DNA of 64,000 nt from Phoronis australis (Eukaryota; Phoronida; Phoronidae): NCBI GenBank assembly GCA_002633005.1, contig NMRA01000732.1, positions 1 to 64,000 of the forward strand, given 5' to 3'. The notes beneath the pieces are model-generated. The model had not been told where the DNA came from, ran no database searches, and worked only from the letters and a program-made list of their open reading frames with translations. Shown piece by piece: positions 49,701 through 58,512 of this stretch (within the stretch, counting starts at the first letter, position 1; every line of letters begins with the position of its first letter). The position numbers and the translations under genes were made by a program.

Positions 49701-51673
49701 ACTTGTACTAATTCATTATTACCAGCGATCATTTTTACTAGCGATCATTTTTACTAGCGATCATTTTTACTTGCGATTCATCAAAAATTCACATTTGCTT
49801 TTCCCATTCAAAATGGCATCCCAGCACGAATGAAAATTGATGAAAATGCGTCAGATCCGCTATTTCGAAAACAACTTCTGGTTAAGCAGCACTCGATAAC
49901 AGCTACCGACAGGAAACTAACACATGAAAAATTTCGAAGTAATTGGTTCAATAATGCGCCCTCTACAGGACAAAACATTTTTGTCCCAAAATCGTACTGG
50001 CTGACATTTTCGCCATCTTTCACCAGAAGTGTATGATTTACAGCACATATGTAGTAATCGACTGGTACAGTATTGGTGCTAATTTTCAGCCATGTACGTA
50101 AAAATTTGCGGCCTTTGTGAGCATTTGAATCTGAATTCTGAAAACAAAATGGCCGCAACGTCCGCCATCTTCAATCCGATCATAACCAAAAACAATAGAC
50201 TTCCAGCTATTCCTGAACTAGAATTTGTGTGTGAATTTCGTGTGAATCGGATAAAAAATGCAACCTATAGAGTACAAACAAAAAAAAACGGGAAAAACAA
50301 TGTGATGAAATTTTATTTTGCTAAGTAATAAAAGGTAAGGAAAAATACCATGCAATTTCAATTTTCTATTGTAAGGCAGAAAAACTTAATGCTTTCAATT
50401 GTCTCAAGATTTAAAAAAAATTTAGAAATCTTCAAAATGGGCTCAAGTTTTCCAAACACACAGCTCAGAATTTTTCAAATATGATGCAGCACAACCTCTG
50501 AATACATAGTAAGACGTCTATCACCATCTGGTCACATAGCTTGAATACATGTTCAGAGAACAATGTAAGATGTCCATCACCATCTGATGACATAGCTTCT
50601 CAAATCAGGTGACAAGTTGTTTTTGACTTGATTACAAGATGACCCTCCACTTCTGAACCAAAATTTGAGATTGACAGTCGTGTAGGTGACAATCTCACCA
50701 CGACCAGTTTGTGAAAAACTTTATCATAGCCAAACATATTAAACGTAAAAATTTGAGTCAATCCCCTAGGTACTTAAATAAATTAGACAGCCAAGAAATA
50801 GGAATGTGGATGTTTGAGCAAGATACACATCAAAAAACTAGATAGGTCTAACCTCCTATAAATTTATCATCAAAGTCGTTGAAAACGCAAAAATCTAATG
50901 ACAAACTCCTAGCTTTTGTTAGCAGTTCAAATTTTGCAACTTCCTTGTCAAACTATGTCAACAAGACATTGTGTGCACAGGACGAATGACACATTGATGA
51001 GTGGGAATGATGCAGTGCAAATTTCACAAGCAAAAAAGTTTTGTGTCTTATCTTTCAAAAATTATAAGTACACGCTATACGTTGATCACATCACAGGACC
51101 TGCACTCAAGTCTGAAAAGATCTCAGTCCTGACCAGGGCTTAAATCAAGTACTTTCTGTTAACTGTGCAGTCTCTAGTCCATTGAACTATCAGACCCATC
51201 AGTCGATTATAAATATCCAATCAAGACTTGATATTAGTTGAGAGAGCATATACTTATTACATAAAATTCAACAATTTCCTAAATTAATTTGCACTCCAGT
51301 TCAAATTCTGAACAGAGCAGCAGTTACGTTGAAATCTAGTTAACCGAAAAAAAGCATCAATGCTCTTTTTTCATAAAAAATCCACCCAAGACGAGCAAAA
51401 ATTTTCATGGCATTTCAAACCTTGCCCGTGTGCCTTTGTGCAAGTTTTCAAAACACACAAGACCTGGGGTGCTGTTAGTCGCTGAGCACAGGTCTCAAAA
51501 TGTGCCGTGAAACAGCCCAGAGACACATATGCTTTTTGGCCTTATGAAAAGGGCTCCAGGATACAGGCGTGTTCCCAACCTACCTGCTCAAAAAACTCGT
51601 CCATGTATGGCTTTTCATTATCCATCTGTACGGCGACATCATCTGGCCCCACATCATCCTCATCACTCTGAGC
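16701..51673 (-). CDS. STX1: syntaxin-1-type plasma-membrane t-SNARE, spliced with alternative exons (5' incomplete)
   Basis: Eight constitutive positions (exons 2-9, one with two versions) and three alternative last exons were read on the minus strand, all with GT-AG junctions and consistent phases. They give 260 codons before the tail; the first exon, about 10 codons in relatives, was not found. Domain order is an acidic N-terminus ending YMDEFFEQ, the Habc three-helix regulatory domain (exons 3-6), a linker with the conserved EELEDMLE segment (exon 7), the Qa-SNARE motif (exons 8-9, ionic-layer Gln as last codon of exon 8), the juxtamembrane KYQSKARR and a C-terminal anchor. Syntaxin-1 pairs with SNAP-25 and synaptobrevin to fuse secretory vesicles with the plasma membrane and is controlled by Munc18. 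The intron positions appear to match the vertebrate STX1A pattern. Confidence 0.97.
18568..18760. repeat. degenerate tandem repeat, about 60 bp, roughly three units
   Basis: Recurring motif of a vacac(a)aag, agacaggc and catctcatact type, between alternative exons 10b and 10c. Not coding. Confidence 0.5.
20153..20317 (-). CDS. STX1: syntaxin last exon 10b (anchor with luminal extension)
   Basis: Acceptor ttgttttag, then [20 protein letters not shown] followed by ALSVVL, then a 28-residue polar tail [20 protein letters not shown] and NPATNSSS, and TAG. The membrane helix is followed by far more sequence than usual for syntaxins, which normally end within a few residues. The tail has two N-glycosylation sequons (NQS, NSS) and many Ser/Thr. 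It would face the vesicle lumen or the cell exterior. No close AATAAA was seen; ATTAAA lies near 19.73 kb. Confidence 0.9.
   Translation of the reverse strand, partial: KKCYLILCVVVVLAVIILIIALSVVLNQSGSTSDQSKQSKVTTSLPNPATNSSS
20498..20600. repeat. tandem repeat, about 31 bp, three units
   Basis: Units read gttgaa, then agtgcaact, then ctgtacatca, with small differences. It lies between tail exons 10a and 10b. Confidence 0.75.
21096..21101 (-). terminator. STX1: poly(A) signal of syntaxin tail 10a
   Basis: AATAAA (tttatt on the plus strand) 20 nt downstream of the 10a stop, which would give a very short 3' UTR. Immediately after it, aagagtttttgaactctt forms a small hairpin. Supports 10a as a true alternative last exon. 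Confidence 0.6.
21121..21204 (-). CDS. STX1: syntaxin last exon 10a (STX2/STX3-like membrane anchor)
   Basis: Acceptor tttgttttag, then [20 protein letters not shown] followed by GLSVGLG and TGA: a C-terminal transmembrane helix of tail-anchored type. The ALIIGLSVG ending is, from memory, the ending of vertebrate STX2 and STX3 anchors rather than STX1. Two Cys near the cytosolic face could be acylated (inference). A canonical AATAAA lies about 20 nt after the stop. Confidence 0.93.
   Translation of the reverse strand, partial: KKICIIICILIVVGVIALIIGLSVGLG
21506..21616 (-). CDS. STX1: syntaxin exon 9 (SNARE motif, C-terminal half)
   Basis: 37 codons, [20 protein letters not shown] through [14 protein letters not shown]: the second half of the SNARE helix plus the basic juxtamembrane segment. 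Acceptor gttttcag, donor CGG|GTGAGT, ends phase 0, so any of the three downstream tail exons joins in frame. Confidence 0.97.
22150..23861 (+). repeat. array of about four copies of dispersed repeat family C
   Basis: Anchor motif aaatttcatgaaaat or a variant recurs near 22302, 22741, 23196 and 23605 (spacing roughly 410-455). Around it are cactagggggcac, ggtctgaaactcgtcgtc, cataggaacacatct and aggtggcgcaaaa. The array ends in a small hairpin, cccacatataaatatgtggg. Other pieces lie at 24190-24446, 25870-26140, 39395-39665 and 55160-55450. No coding capacity seen; class unknown. Confidence 0.8.
23913..24050 (-). CDS. STX1: syntaxin exon 8 (SNARE motif, N-terminal half)
   Basis: 46 codons, [20 protein letters not shown] through [15 protein letters not shown]. 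The last codon, CAG, is the ionic zero-layer Gln that defines a Q-SNARE. Acceptor attttccag, donor CAG|GTATAG. The exon lies between copies of a dispersed repeat array. Confidence 0.97.
24190..24446 (+). repeat. dispersed repeat family C, single partial copy
   Basis: Starts with a diverged aaatttcatgaaaatccact motif and ends with the same hairpin and gcgcataaaaaa end as the array at 22.15-23.86 kb. It is separated from that array by syntaxin exon 8. Confidence 0.75.
25556..25629 (-). CDS. STX1: syntaxin exon 7 (Habc-SNARE linker)
   Basis: Completes Thr, then [20 protein letters not shown] and FTQG. The Leu-Glu pair of EELEDM, which in STX1A stabilises the closed, Munc18-bound form, is present. 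Acceptor ttttctag, donor GGG|GTAAGT, ends phase 0. Confidence 0.95.
25870..26140 (+). repeat. dispersed repeat family C, old copy
   Basis: Contains ggaatacatatgcaaatgtt, taatgatcctaagagc, gatggtgtac, atttcatgaaaatccgtgaa and attagggggtacagcgg in the family order. Confidence 0.65.
26484..27030. repeat. 32-bp minisatellite, 17 copies
   Basis: Unit reads gtgagcctctgtctcagcac followed by cacatggtgaat. I count 17 occurrences of ctcagcaccacatgg. Units differ mainly at two places (final aat or aac; cctctg or cctgtg, the latter clustered at the right end). Lies in the syntaxin intron between exons 6b and 7. Confidence 0.95.
27534..27580. repeat. (AAT)n/(GAT)n microsatellite
   Basis: Runs of aat, then seven gat units, then aaaaataataac. 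Confidence 0.9.
28435..28543 (-). CDS. STX1: syntaxin exon 6b (alternative Hc helix)
   Basis: Encodes [20 protein letters not shown] followed by [16 protein letters not shown], plus one base. Acceptor ttcattctag, donor ATCA|GTAAGC. Very close to the vertebrate STX1 sequence here. It lies 156 bp downstream of 6a, an arrangement typical of tandem-duplicated mutually exclusive exons. Both versions join in frame to exons 5 and 7. Confidence 0.95.
28700..28808 (-). CDS. STX1: syntaxin exon 6a (alternative Hc helix)
   Basis: Encodes [20 protein letters not shown] followed by [16 protein letters not shown], plus one base. Acceptor tgtttacag, donor ATTA|GTAAGG. Same length (109 nt) and phases as exon 6b, to which it is identical at 24 of 36 residues by my count. 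It is the more diverged version relative to vertebrate STX1 (DG and K in place of ER and Q). Using both copies would shift the frame, because 109 is not a multiple of three. Confidence 0.93.
28860..31880. other. syntaxin intron 5, no gene seen
   Basis: Two open frames of 115 and 119 codons at 30481-31150 lack domains, splice context and coding character. About 29850-30250 holds an internally repeated segment (agctgttttgacaataac and agctgtcttgacagcaatt; gggggtgcc twice), probably an old dispersed repeat. The rest appears unique. Confidence 0.45.
31883..31965 (-). CDS. STX1: syntaxin exon 5
   Basis: Completes Val, then [20 protein letters not shown] and LRIRKTQ; the last seven residues are invariant in the family. 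The Hb-Hc loop is slightly longer and Ser/Ala-rich compared with vertebrate STX1. Acceptor caacag, donor CAG|GTAGGT, ends phase 0. Confidence 0.95.
33051..33125 (-). CDS. STX1: syntaxin exon 4 (helix Hb)
   Basis: Completes Lys, then [20 protein letters not shown] and TKLK, the Hb helix. Acceptor cttgcag, donor AAGG|GTAAGT, phase 1 to phase 1 (75 nt). Confidence 0.95.
34228..34310. repeat. (TA/CA/TG)n microsatellite
   Basis: Mixed atac, atat, acac and gtgt runs ending in gcgcgcg, in the large intron between exons 3 and 4. Confidence 0.9.
35757..36225 (+). repeat. fragment of TIR element family D
   Basis: Begins accatatacgccctaataag, comparable with the left end of the element at 47207, and continues with tattgataaattgaagatg, comparable with about 48540 inside that element. 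Lacks the middle part and runs into the gap. Confidence 0.65.
36229..36685. other. assembly gap (457 N)
   Basis: Run of N. The open frame called across it is meaningless. Confidence 0.99.
36686..36790. repeat. 50-bp GC-rich tandem repeat with internal palindrome, at gap edge
   Basis: Two units, each ccgctctccggcctcctttc followed by ggcg(g/a)ggccccctatatt and aatatagggg. The core ccctatattaatataggg is a palindrome. GC-rich blocks are foreign to the AT-rich surroundings. The array probably continues into the gap. Confidence 0.85.
37578..37641. repeat. 31-bp direct duplication
   Basis: catgcagtgttattccccaa followed by taccacgtcac occurs twice in tandem. Confidence 0.9.
39395..39665 (+). repeat. 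dispersed repeat family C copy
   Basis: Shares aaacggtatg, ggccactaggtggc, aaattttcatgaaaatccat and ggaggcactgtgg with the family C copies in their order. Confidence 0.65.
41168..41350 (+). repeat. dispersed repeat family E copy
   Basis: Shares ctcgatttggcgacct, tttcaaagtttgtgtcgatt-like and ccaaactttaaattactaat blocks with 52925-53100. A short piece (cctcagattgtttggcgacc) recurs at about 59038-59075. Confidence 0.7.
41565..41632 (+). repeat. SINE-like repeat, 3' part
   Basis: Matches 55083-55150 (cactgctagacccttga, tcaggtctct, ctgagtttta). No promoter-like head is seen in this copy. Confidence 0.5.
43108..43292 (+). repeat. 185-bp direct duplication, copy 1 (ends at a single N)
   Basis: Same 185 bp as 43527-43711 with two mismatches by my count. 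A single N follows at 43293. Probably an assembly join or a very recent tandem duplication. Confidence 0.92.
43527..43711 (+). repeat. 185-bp direct duplication, copy 2
   Basis: Partner of 43108-43292, at an offset of exactly 419 bp. Confidence 0.92.
45161..45187. repeat. (GCTA)n microsatellite
   Basis: Uninterrupted gcta units followed by gtaca. Confidence 0.95.
46439..46538 (-). CDS. STX1: syntaxin exon 3 (helix Ha)
   Basis: Encodes [20 protein letters not shown] followed by [13 protein letters not shown], nearly the family consensus for the Ha helix of Habc. Acceptor ttttag, donor ACA|GTAAGT, ends phase 1. It lies 13.3 kb from the next exon. Confidence 0.96.
46768..47000 (+). repeat. diverged relative of MITE at 51968
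   Basis: Shares tgtaaacg, actgacac, agagcaaattg, cttgttccgtgtc and atgtgtctacatgcaaa with the element at 51968-52389 in the same order. Ends not preserved. Confidence 0.6.
47341..47429 (+). repeat. 89-bp direct duplication, copy 1 (ends at a single N)
   Basis: Repeated at 47581-47669 with one mismatch, offset exactly 240 bp. A single N sits at 47430. Same pattern as the 43.1-kb duplication. Confidence 0.9.
47581..47669 (+). repeat. 89-bp direct duplication, copy 2
   Basis: Partner of 47341-47429. Confidence 0.9.
48700..51583. other. rest of syntaxin intron 2, no gene seen
   Basis: A 181-codon open frame on the minus strand (48572-49117) overlaps the right end of the TIR element and has no domain I recognise. 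Positions 49724-49778 hold a 16-bp tandem repeat (gcgatcatttttacta, over three units). The segment 49800-50180 is more GC-rich but without clear coding signals. Confidence 0.45.
49724..49778. repeat. 16-bp tandem repeat
   Basis: gcgatc recurs at 49725, 49741, 49757 and, diverged, 49773. Confidence 0.9.
51584..51673 (-). CDS. STX1: syntaxin exon 2
   Basis: Acceptor tttgtag, then 30 whole codons: [20 protein letters not shown] followed by [10 protein letters not shown], and donor CAG|GTAGGT, phase 0 at both ends. This is the acidic segment before helix Ha. In the family it follows a roughly 10-codon exon starting M-x-D-R, which I could not find between 51.7 and 64 kb. Confidence 0.93.
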
Positions 51674-51967
51674 CTACAAAGAACAGACATAGACAATGGT
51701 TAGTAACAGAGGTAATGTAAAGCTCATTTCACACCAGCGAGCGACATTTTTGTCCAAAAAAGTTGTGCAACAAATCTGATGAAAAGTTGTAAGACTTGCA
51801 TTCACAAGAGCGTCTACATTGGACATGGCAAGCAATAAATTATGACTAAGCCCGTGCCAAAATCATCATGATCTCAATAATCTGGACTGGGCACGACATT
51901 GGAATTTGTTACGCCACCCAGTCAGTGGGAATAACTAGACAATGCTTGGTTTTCATTGACCTCACAA

Positions 51968-52389
51968 TAGTGCCGTTTACACTTCAAAGGTTGACACGGA
52001 TCAGCCGACATGGAACGAGTTGTTCCAGTGTGTAAACGGGACTGACACGGAGCAAATTGACAACCGCGGTGACACATTTTGCCACCCATTTGTGAATGTG
52101 AGGTAGAGCAATTTGCGCCCGTACATCTTGCTCCGTGTCAATTATATGTCTAAATGCAAAACTGGGGCAAGGCGGAAAGGATCATCTCTACTGCGCTTGC
52201 CTAATGACCTACGTACGGGTTCTTTGTCTCTACAACTCTCGTCATTTGAAAGCCTGCGCATGTCTCTCCAGCCTGCAATTTCCGTCTTGCCACGGTTAGT
52301 GAGTTGTGTGTGTAAACGTCCGCTTGACACGGGTCAATTTGTTCCGTGTCAGTTGCGCCGGGCCAAAAGTTTATGTCTAAACGGGACTA
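51968..52389 (+). mobile_element. MITE with TAGT(C/G)CCGTTTA terminal inverted repeats
   Basis: Left end tagtgccgtttacac and the reverse complement of the right end, tagtcccgtttagac, match at 13 of 15 positions. 422 bp, no transposase. Internal copies of tgacacgg, gcaaattgac and taaacggga repeat the terminal theme, making subterminal inverted repeats. A TA target duplication is possible. Confidence 0.75.
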
Positions 52390-52924
52390 ATGGCTAGTAA
52401 CTAACTACATAGTTGATTTGGTAGAACTGAATCGAATGTGGCATGCAAACAGTAATGAACCTCACAACTTTGTGAATAATCTTATACAATCAAGCTGGTA
52501 AGATTTGTTGTTTTTTCAAAATCAATACATGCACCAGTACTAAATGTTCAAAATACAACTTAAAGATTTGCCGGCACACAAATTTCCCAGCCTGCCCAGT
52601 TCTTTCATCTGAGAATTCCAGTCTTTCAATGTTGGGTTATAACTAGACCGATATATTTCTGCAAATTTGCACTGAACAAACAATGCAGGTCGCAGCTGAA
52701 TGAAACTGAGGGAAAGAGTAACGTTGGTAGTGCGAATGTGATATTTGATTGATGGGTGAATGCGTTCACTCCTCCCACTTCCATAAAGTGTTGACCGAAA
52801 AATTGCACAAGGTTGAACACGACTGATTTTTGTGCAACTTGTCGAGCACGACCCACAACACGTTATGCAACATGTTGCAAATTATTCACACGCAACTTTT
52901 CGTCCAACGATGCCACAAGCACTC

Positions 52925-53100
52925 GATTTAGCGACCTAGGAAAATCTCAAGTCACCACGAAGTCGCCTAGTTAGATGATAATTCCCCCCTTAATTCATTT
53001 CAAAGTTTGTGTGGACTTCCAAACTTTAAATTACTAACAGTTTTCCTAGATTCTTTACCTTGGCTTTGATTCATAATTGTTTCGTATATTTCATGAAATC
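52925..53100 (+). repeat. dispersed repeat family E copy
   Basis: Matches 41168-41350: cactcgattt.gcgacct, aaagtttgtgtggacttcca, aaactttaaattactaacag, ttttcctagatt. Confidence 0.7.
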
Positions 53101-54999
53101 AGTGCATTTGCCACCACAGCAGTTAGTACACTTAATAAATGGCCACAACTCCAGTGCTTTGTCAACCATTAAAAGTATATATTTTCTGAAAGGAGAAAGT
53201 ACTGTAGCATGCCTGTGAAAATAATCTTGTCCATAACCTGAAAATTGACAAGATGTTTTTACAATGAAACATTTAAAGTCATCAAAACCGAAAGTCACAA
53301 AAGAATGCAAATTTACAGTTGCAACTGTCATTTGTAACCCGATATTTTTGCCAGCTCCAGTACTTGGAATTTCTAACTACTAAAAGTAAAAGTACATTTT
53401 GTGAATTTCATGCACACAAAGTGAGGGTGATTTCACTAACATGCTCCTTGTCAAGTCTATTTTGTTAAGGATCAAGTAAAAATCAATACTTATGGGATGA
53501 GGCTTTCAATTAAAATGTGATATCCACTTGATCAAATCATTACACCCAATCATCACAGTCACCAGATTGAAGGCGTTTAAATTATGAACCACCTCCTCAA
53601 TCTCTTATGTTCAAACAGGAGTTATTCCATAAATTCTGATTGGCATGGGCTTAAATTATGCATCAAGAGAATTGACTAGTCACCAGATTGACTCATTGCT
53701 TCGCCTACTCGAACACGTGACTAAGTCTTAGACTGTGGTGGGTCTAAACGAAAGGCAGGACGATTGTGGGTAATTTTTTTGCTTTAAAAGCTGTTAGTAC
53801 CGATTCCAAAGATTTTGAAAGACCAGCAATTCTTAAAGTACAAAGCCAGAAGTATTCAGAAAAAAAGACCGGAATTCCCTGTCATGACGGCTGGATGGAA
53901 GCCGAATTCATCAGCAATCCTTTCTCATGCCCGAGAATGAAGTAAAGGTGGCTAAGACAGTCTGTAATTAAAAATTTACCGCCCTAGTAGTTCTTACCAA
54001 TAATTTTTGTTGTTAACAGAATCAGACATCATTACAGAGAAAACGGCATTTTGTCTTAATACTTTAGTTTTGTTATGTATGTCATTTCTTTCAAACTTTT
54101 ACATTTCCTCAAAAGCCTTTTTGACTTGTGTGCAAATAGGCCATTTTGAAGGAATATATAGTATTGACTTTCTTCAGACATTGAGACAAAAGCTATGAAA
54201 AGTTTAGCACACTTAAAGGCTAATTTACAATGAAAATTGGTTACTATAACTAAGTCTTATTATACAAGGAACATAGCAAAATTTACTTCTAATGGGGTGG
54301 TTTTAGCTCCTTCTGTGAAATTTTTCAGAAAATTTGCCAACAAGTTGGACATTCTTAAAGAGACACACAATTGCGAATGAACTCCTAGAACCAGGTCACA
54401 AATATGCCCCAAAATTGAGGAAACTTTGATATTTCAATCTTATTGGATGCAACAGGAAGGTAAAAGGAGAGGTTCCCATACAAGGAATGGATGTACACAG
54501 TGTCAGCAGCAAATCACAAGACCAGGGAACATCCAGGGGAGAGGGGGAGCATCGCCTATTATTCCACGATAATTTATGTACAAAGTCCATCTTTAGTGAG
54601 AGCCTGCTTACTTTTGTGCTTACAAAGTTTCCATGGGCAATGGTCAAGTTCGACACAGGTTATGATTTAAGAGCTTGAATTCATAGTCGTTTTTCTCGAT
54701 ATTTATAGGGTTTTGCAGGTTTTGGAAATGTAACAAAGTGTGCACCATGGCATGGGAATAGCAATAACAGGCCTTGCTACACCAAAACTAGGCCAGGGGA
54801 GGTGCTTTACCCAGTACAGCCTCTCAGGACATCAAAGTAATTCTGGCTACAGCAAGGCATTTCAGTTGCCCCTTTGTTATAAAATAGTGAACCTGTAATT
54901 ACTTCTCGTTTCATTTAAACAATGTCCATCTTTTAACCATTTTGCCTCAAAACCTTATACAGAGAAATGCCTTAAGGAAAATATCTGCTAATCATCAGA

Positions 55000-55150
55000 A
55001 GGCATTCCTTTGTTCAATTGGTTGAGATCAGTGTACACTAGGGGGACCAGTGTCCGCTTCCTTCACTAAGCCCCAAGTTCGAGTCACACTGGAGCACACT
55101 GCTAGACCCTTGAGTCAGGTCTCTAGCTCCTCTGCTGAGTTTTACAGTAA
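55000..55150 (+). repeat. SINE-like repeat
   Basis: Contains ttggttgagatcagtg (weak A-box-like) and aagttcgagtcacac (B-box-like, GTTCGAGTC), about 60 bp apart, then a tail shared with 41565-41632. Consistent with a tRNA-derived short interspersed element. No poly(A) tail or target duplication was identified. Confidence 0.45.
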
Positions 55151-55159
55151 TGGAAAGGC

Positions 55160-55450
55160 ATCTTCATATATTTGACAGAAAGTTACATAACAAATTCTAA
55201 AAAATCTATTGGTGAACACCGAAGATACACAGGAAAAGGTAAGATTACAACTGCCAAGGACACAGCAGAAGTCAGATTGGGCTGAAACTCATTGTCAGCT
55301 CCAAAGGAACACAGCTCTAGATGCAAAAAATATAAAATCACAACTAGAGTAGTCAAGTCCATCCGAAAATCAACGTTAGCTGTACTCACCTCATCAGGAA
55401 CACATTCACTTATTTTCGTAATGATCCTTCAAGCACAGTGTTTCCCACAC
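55160..55450 (+). repeat. dispersed repeat family C copy
   Basis: Contains ggtgaacaccgaagatacac, actgccaaggacacagcaga, tgggctgaaactcattgtca and gtaatgatcctt in family order. A solo terminal hairpin of the same family lies at 55781-55815. Confidence 0.6.
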
Positions 55451-55780
55451 TCATAAATTCAAACAGGTCATGTTTACAACTCACCCCCACCCCCGAAATA
55501 TGAGAGAACTTAAAGGAGAATGCCTACCAAAAACAACCTATTTTGTATCAATTTAGATCGAGGAGTTCTACTCGATAACAGCACGTTCGGTTGCGTTCCC
55601 TGACACCTGACGGCAGAAGGTGTTGAAATTATCCAATGACGTAATTGGTTTCACACGCAGTCAGCAGTTCACAACACGGGTTAGTGGTGTCAGCTTATCG
55701 CTTGAATTCATCGTTTAACACCAATAAATCATCGAACTTCGATGTAAAACCTTAAAAATACACCGAGTTCTTATACTAAT

Positions 55781-55815
55781 GCGTCCACATATAAATATGT
55801 GGGCGCATAAAAACG
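55781..55815. repeat. solo terminal hairpin of repeat family C
   Basis: ccacatataaatatgtgggc followed by gcataaaaa, the same hairpin and flank as at 23830 and 24417. Confidence 0.8.
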
Positions 55816-56241
55816 TGTTGTTTAATGTCGCTGTTACGGATTTACTGGTATTTGGACACACCGCAGCCTACGAAGTTCGGCAGGCCAATTTACCAAGGTC
55901 CGTAGCTGGAGTTTGAGTCTGTTCCAAGATAAATTTGAAGTATTCTTCCATGAAATACAGACAGGAGAACATAGATCTATGTTGTTTATACTTGTGATTT
56001 TTTGAGTTCTAAACACACAACACGCTTGTTATCCTAGCCAGTGGCTCGGAACCCGATCAGGCCCGTCGCAGCCGCCAGGACTGGCACGAACATAAACCAG
56101 CTTGAGTTGGAAACTAAACCTCCAGTCACAAAAAGACTATAATAGTGAGCCAAAGAAATAATGGGCACGTAATTATTTATGTGAATTAGCCGGTGACGGA
56201 ACTGAAAATCTACTTACTTGTCGGGGGGGGGGGGGGGGGGG

Positions 56242-56294
56242 NNNNNNNNNNNNNNNNNNNNNNNNNNNNNNNNNNNNNNNNNNNNNNNNNNNNN
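56242..56294. other. assembly gap (53 N) next to a G-run
   Basis: A run of 19 G (56223-56241) precedes the N block; the homopolymer probably stopped the sequencing read. Confidence 0.99.
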
Positions 56295-58512
56295 GCATCA
56301 AAAGCCGGTAACTCAGTGATTTATTCCTTGCTGGCTTCTCAAAACATTTGAACTCACGAGCACTCCAAGGCATTATAAATTGTATCTAATGAGACAGACT
56401 TTGTTTCAGTTTCATAAGCTGCATTGGTTAGGATCATTTCAGGATGAGAATAATTCATTTTGAAACAGAACGCAGAATAATAAACGTCTACATTGCAACT
56501 CGTCAAGAGCTCATCCGACGAAGACTTCACGGGTCGTATCGTTAGGTTTCACAGGCTATCAGTTCGAACCGGAATACACTGATCAAGCAATACTAGAGAG
56601 GTGTCGTGAACATGCACAGGCAACGGAACGTATGGATAGTTCGTCAGAGAAATCACTGTCGACAAAATGCCGGCCACAGACACGGAGATGTTTCACGTCC
56701 TCATACTTGCTATTAACAGCATACCTTTCATTCTTCACTATCGCGAGTCACTTCCTAAGCATTTCGGGCTCTCGAGGAAGTCGAAAAAACGATATACCAG
56801 CTTTCTTCGCAGCTTCATAGTTCGGACAAGTGGGAACCGATGCACCGCAATATAGCGACATTCACTCTGCACACGAACCACAGATGTCGCTGCATCGCTT
56901 CTCACCTTCCTCACAGGTTAACGCGACACCTCTCGGCAAGGTGAGGTCGACCATATAAGACACGATGTGGATATAGACCGATTAAGACGGCAAAAAAGAC
57001 TAATTAAATCAGATGGCATTCTTCTTTCATGCTGCAGACCAACACTGGGGGAGCTAGGGAGATACAAAGAGGGCATAACACAAGGTAACAGCCTTTCTTT
57101 TTATCAGTCCATGGTATTTTGAGAGCTGCATGTGAGTATGTGACATGGATTCTAGAAATGCCACTTGGGATTTTGTCAAGGTCGCAAATGATTGACCTGC
57201 CGATTACACGATGTTGAGGGCCGAGAGGAGTAACTTTTAAACTTTTTTCAAAGGGTTATGAGACCAATGTTCAGCCTCAAAATCGAAGCATTAAGGACCC
57301 TTTTCAATTGAACTACAACATGAAAGGGCTTTGAGAAGCAACACTTGGTAAAATCGAACAAAATTTTAAAGTTGAGGTCGACAACGAAGCCAAGAACATC
57401 AACAACCATGACACCAATGCTTATTACTCCAACATATTAGATTAGATAGCCCACGACGAGATCTATTTACATACTTCATTTGAAAAGCCTCGGTCACAGG
57501 ACCGTGGACCTACAGCTCTGCAAACATAATTTGGAAAATGGCCATAACAATGCGATCTTGCGTGCAGATTCATCCAAGAACAAAAGTTCTCAGGGCTATT
57601 GACTAATTAAACACTGTACATCATTTCATTTTGATCAGACGAAAAATGCGATGTCTAGCACAAATATGATGGGCTAACAAAGTACAGCTATAAATAACTT
57701 AATGGTGATAGCACTTGATTAGACCTATCCACATACCAAATTTCAGACAACTCTGTCACGTGACCCTGAAGCTACGGCAAAAAATCAATTAATAGACCAG
57801 TCCTTGGAACATCTCAAATAACCTAAGACGGTAAGACACGGAGAAAAATAAAAGGCGCAATTATGGTAGACCTTACAAATATCTATCCACCAAAAAAACT
57901 CAGAAAAATGTCAATACAAAACAGTTGAGATATGGCTCTGGAAACCAAAACATCCATCCATCTTCCATTCACTTTTAACCAAAAAAGAGAAGGCACATGT
58001 TGTAGAGATCCAATAAGAATTGCAATCTGCAGCATGCGAACAAAGAAACAAACAAATTTTATGGTAACGCAACAAACTTGCAGAAATTTCTTTTCACAAA
58101 GTAAATAATCACAAATTTTTTAACAGTATTTCAATAGATCACATAGGCTGTTAACAATAAGAGGCTTAACCCACTAAATCCATCTAACACTTACTGTACA
58201 TAAAATAAGCCTCCAGCATAATGAGATAGCAACATTACATGGCAAAATCTCAACAACTTATATGGCATAATAAAGAGTTCAATTTTTTTTCATTTTCAAA
58301 TAAATTCATAGTAAGGTTGTATACCACAGCTGTATTACCATCAGGTAACTTTTGAGAAACTGTGGGCATTCTCAGTAATGCTAGAAGTCTTTGAAAACTA
58401 AATAAAGAGGGGCTAATCCTTTTTTCAAAATTTGAGACATTTTTTCATATGAAGTTGTCCTGAAGAAGCTCAGAACTTCCAGATTTGGTTTGATGTCCAA
58501 AGGCCTGCCACT

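Noticed and set aside
56210-56245. Donor-like GACAA|GTAAGT on the minus strand next to a C-run and gap, as a candidate syntaxin exon 1
   Set aside because: The preceding proline-coding run does not match a syntaxin N-terminus, and the rest is in the gap.
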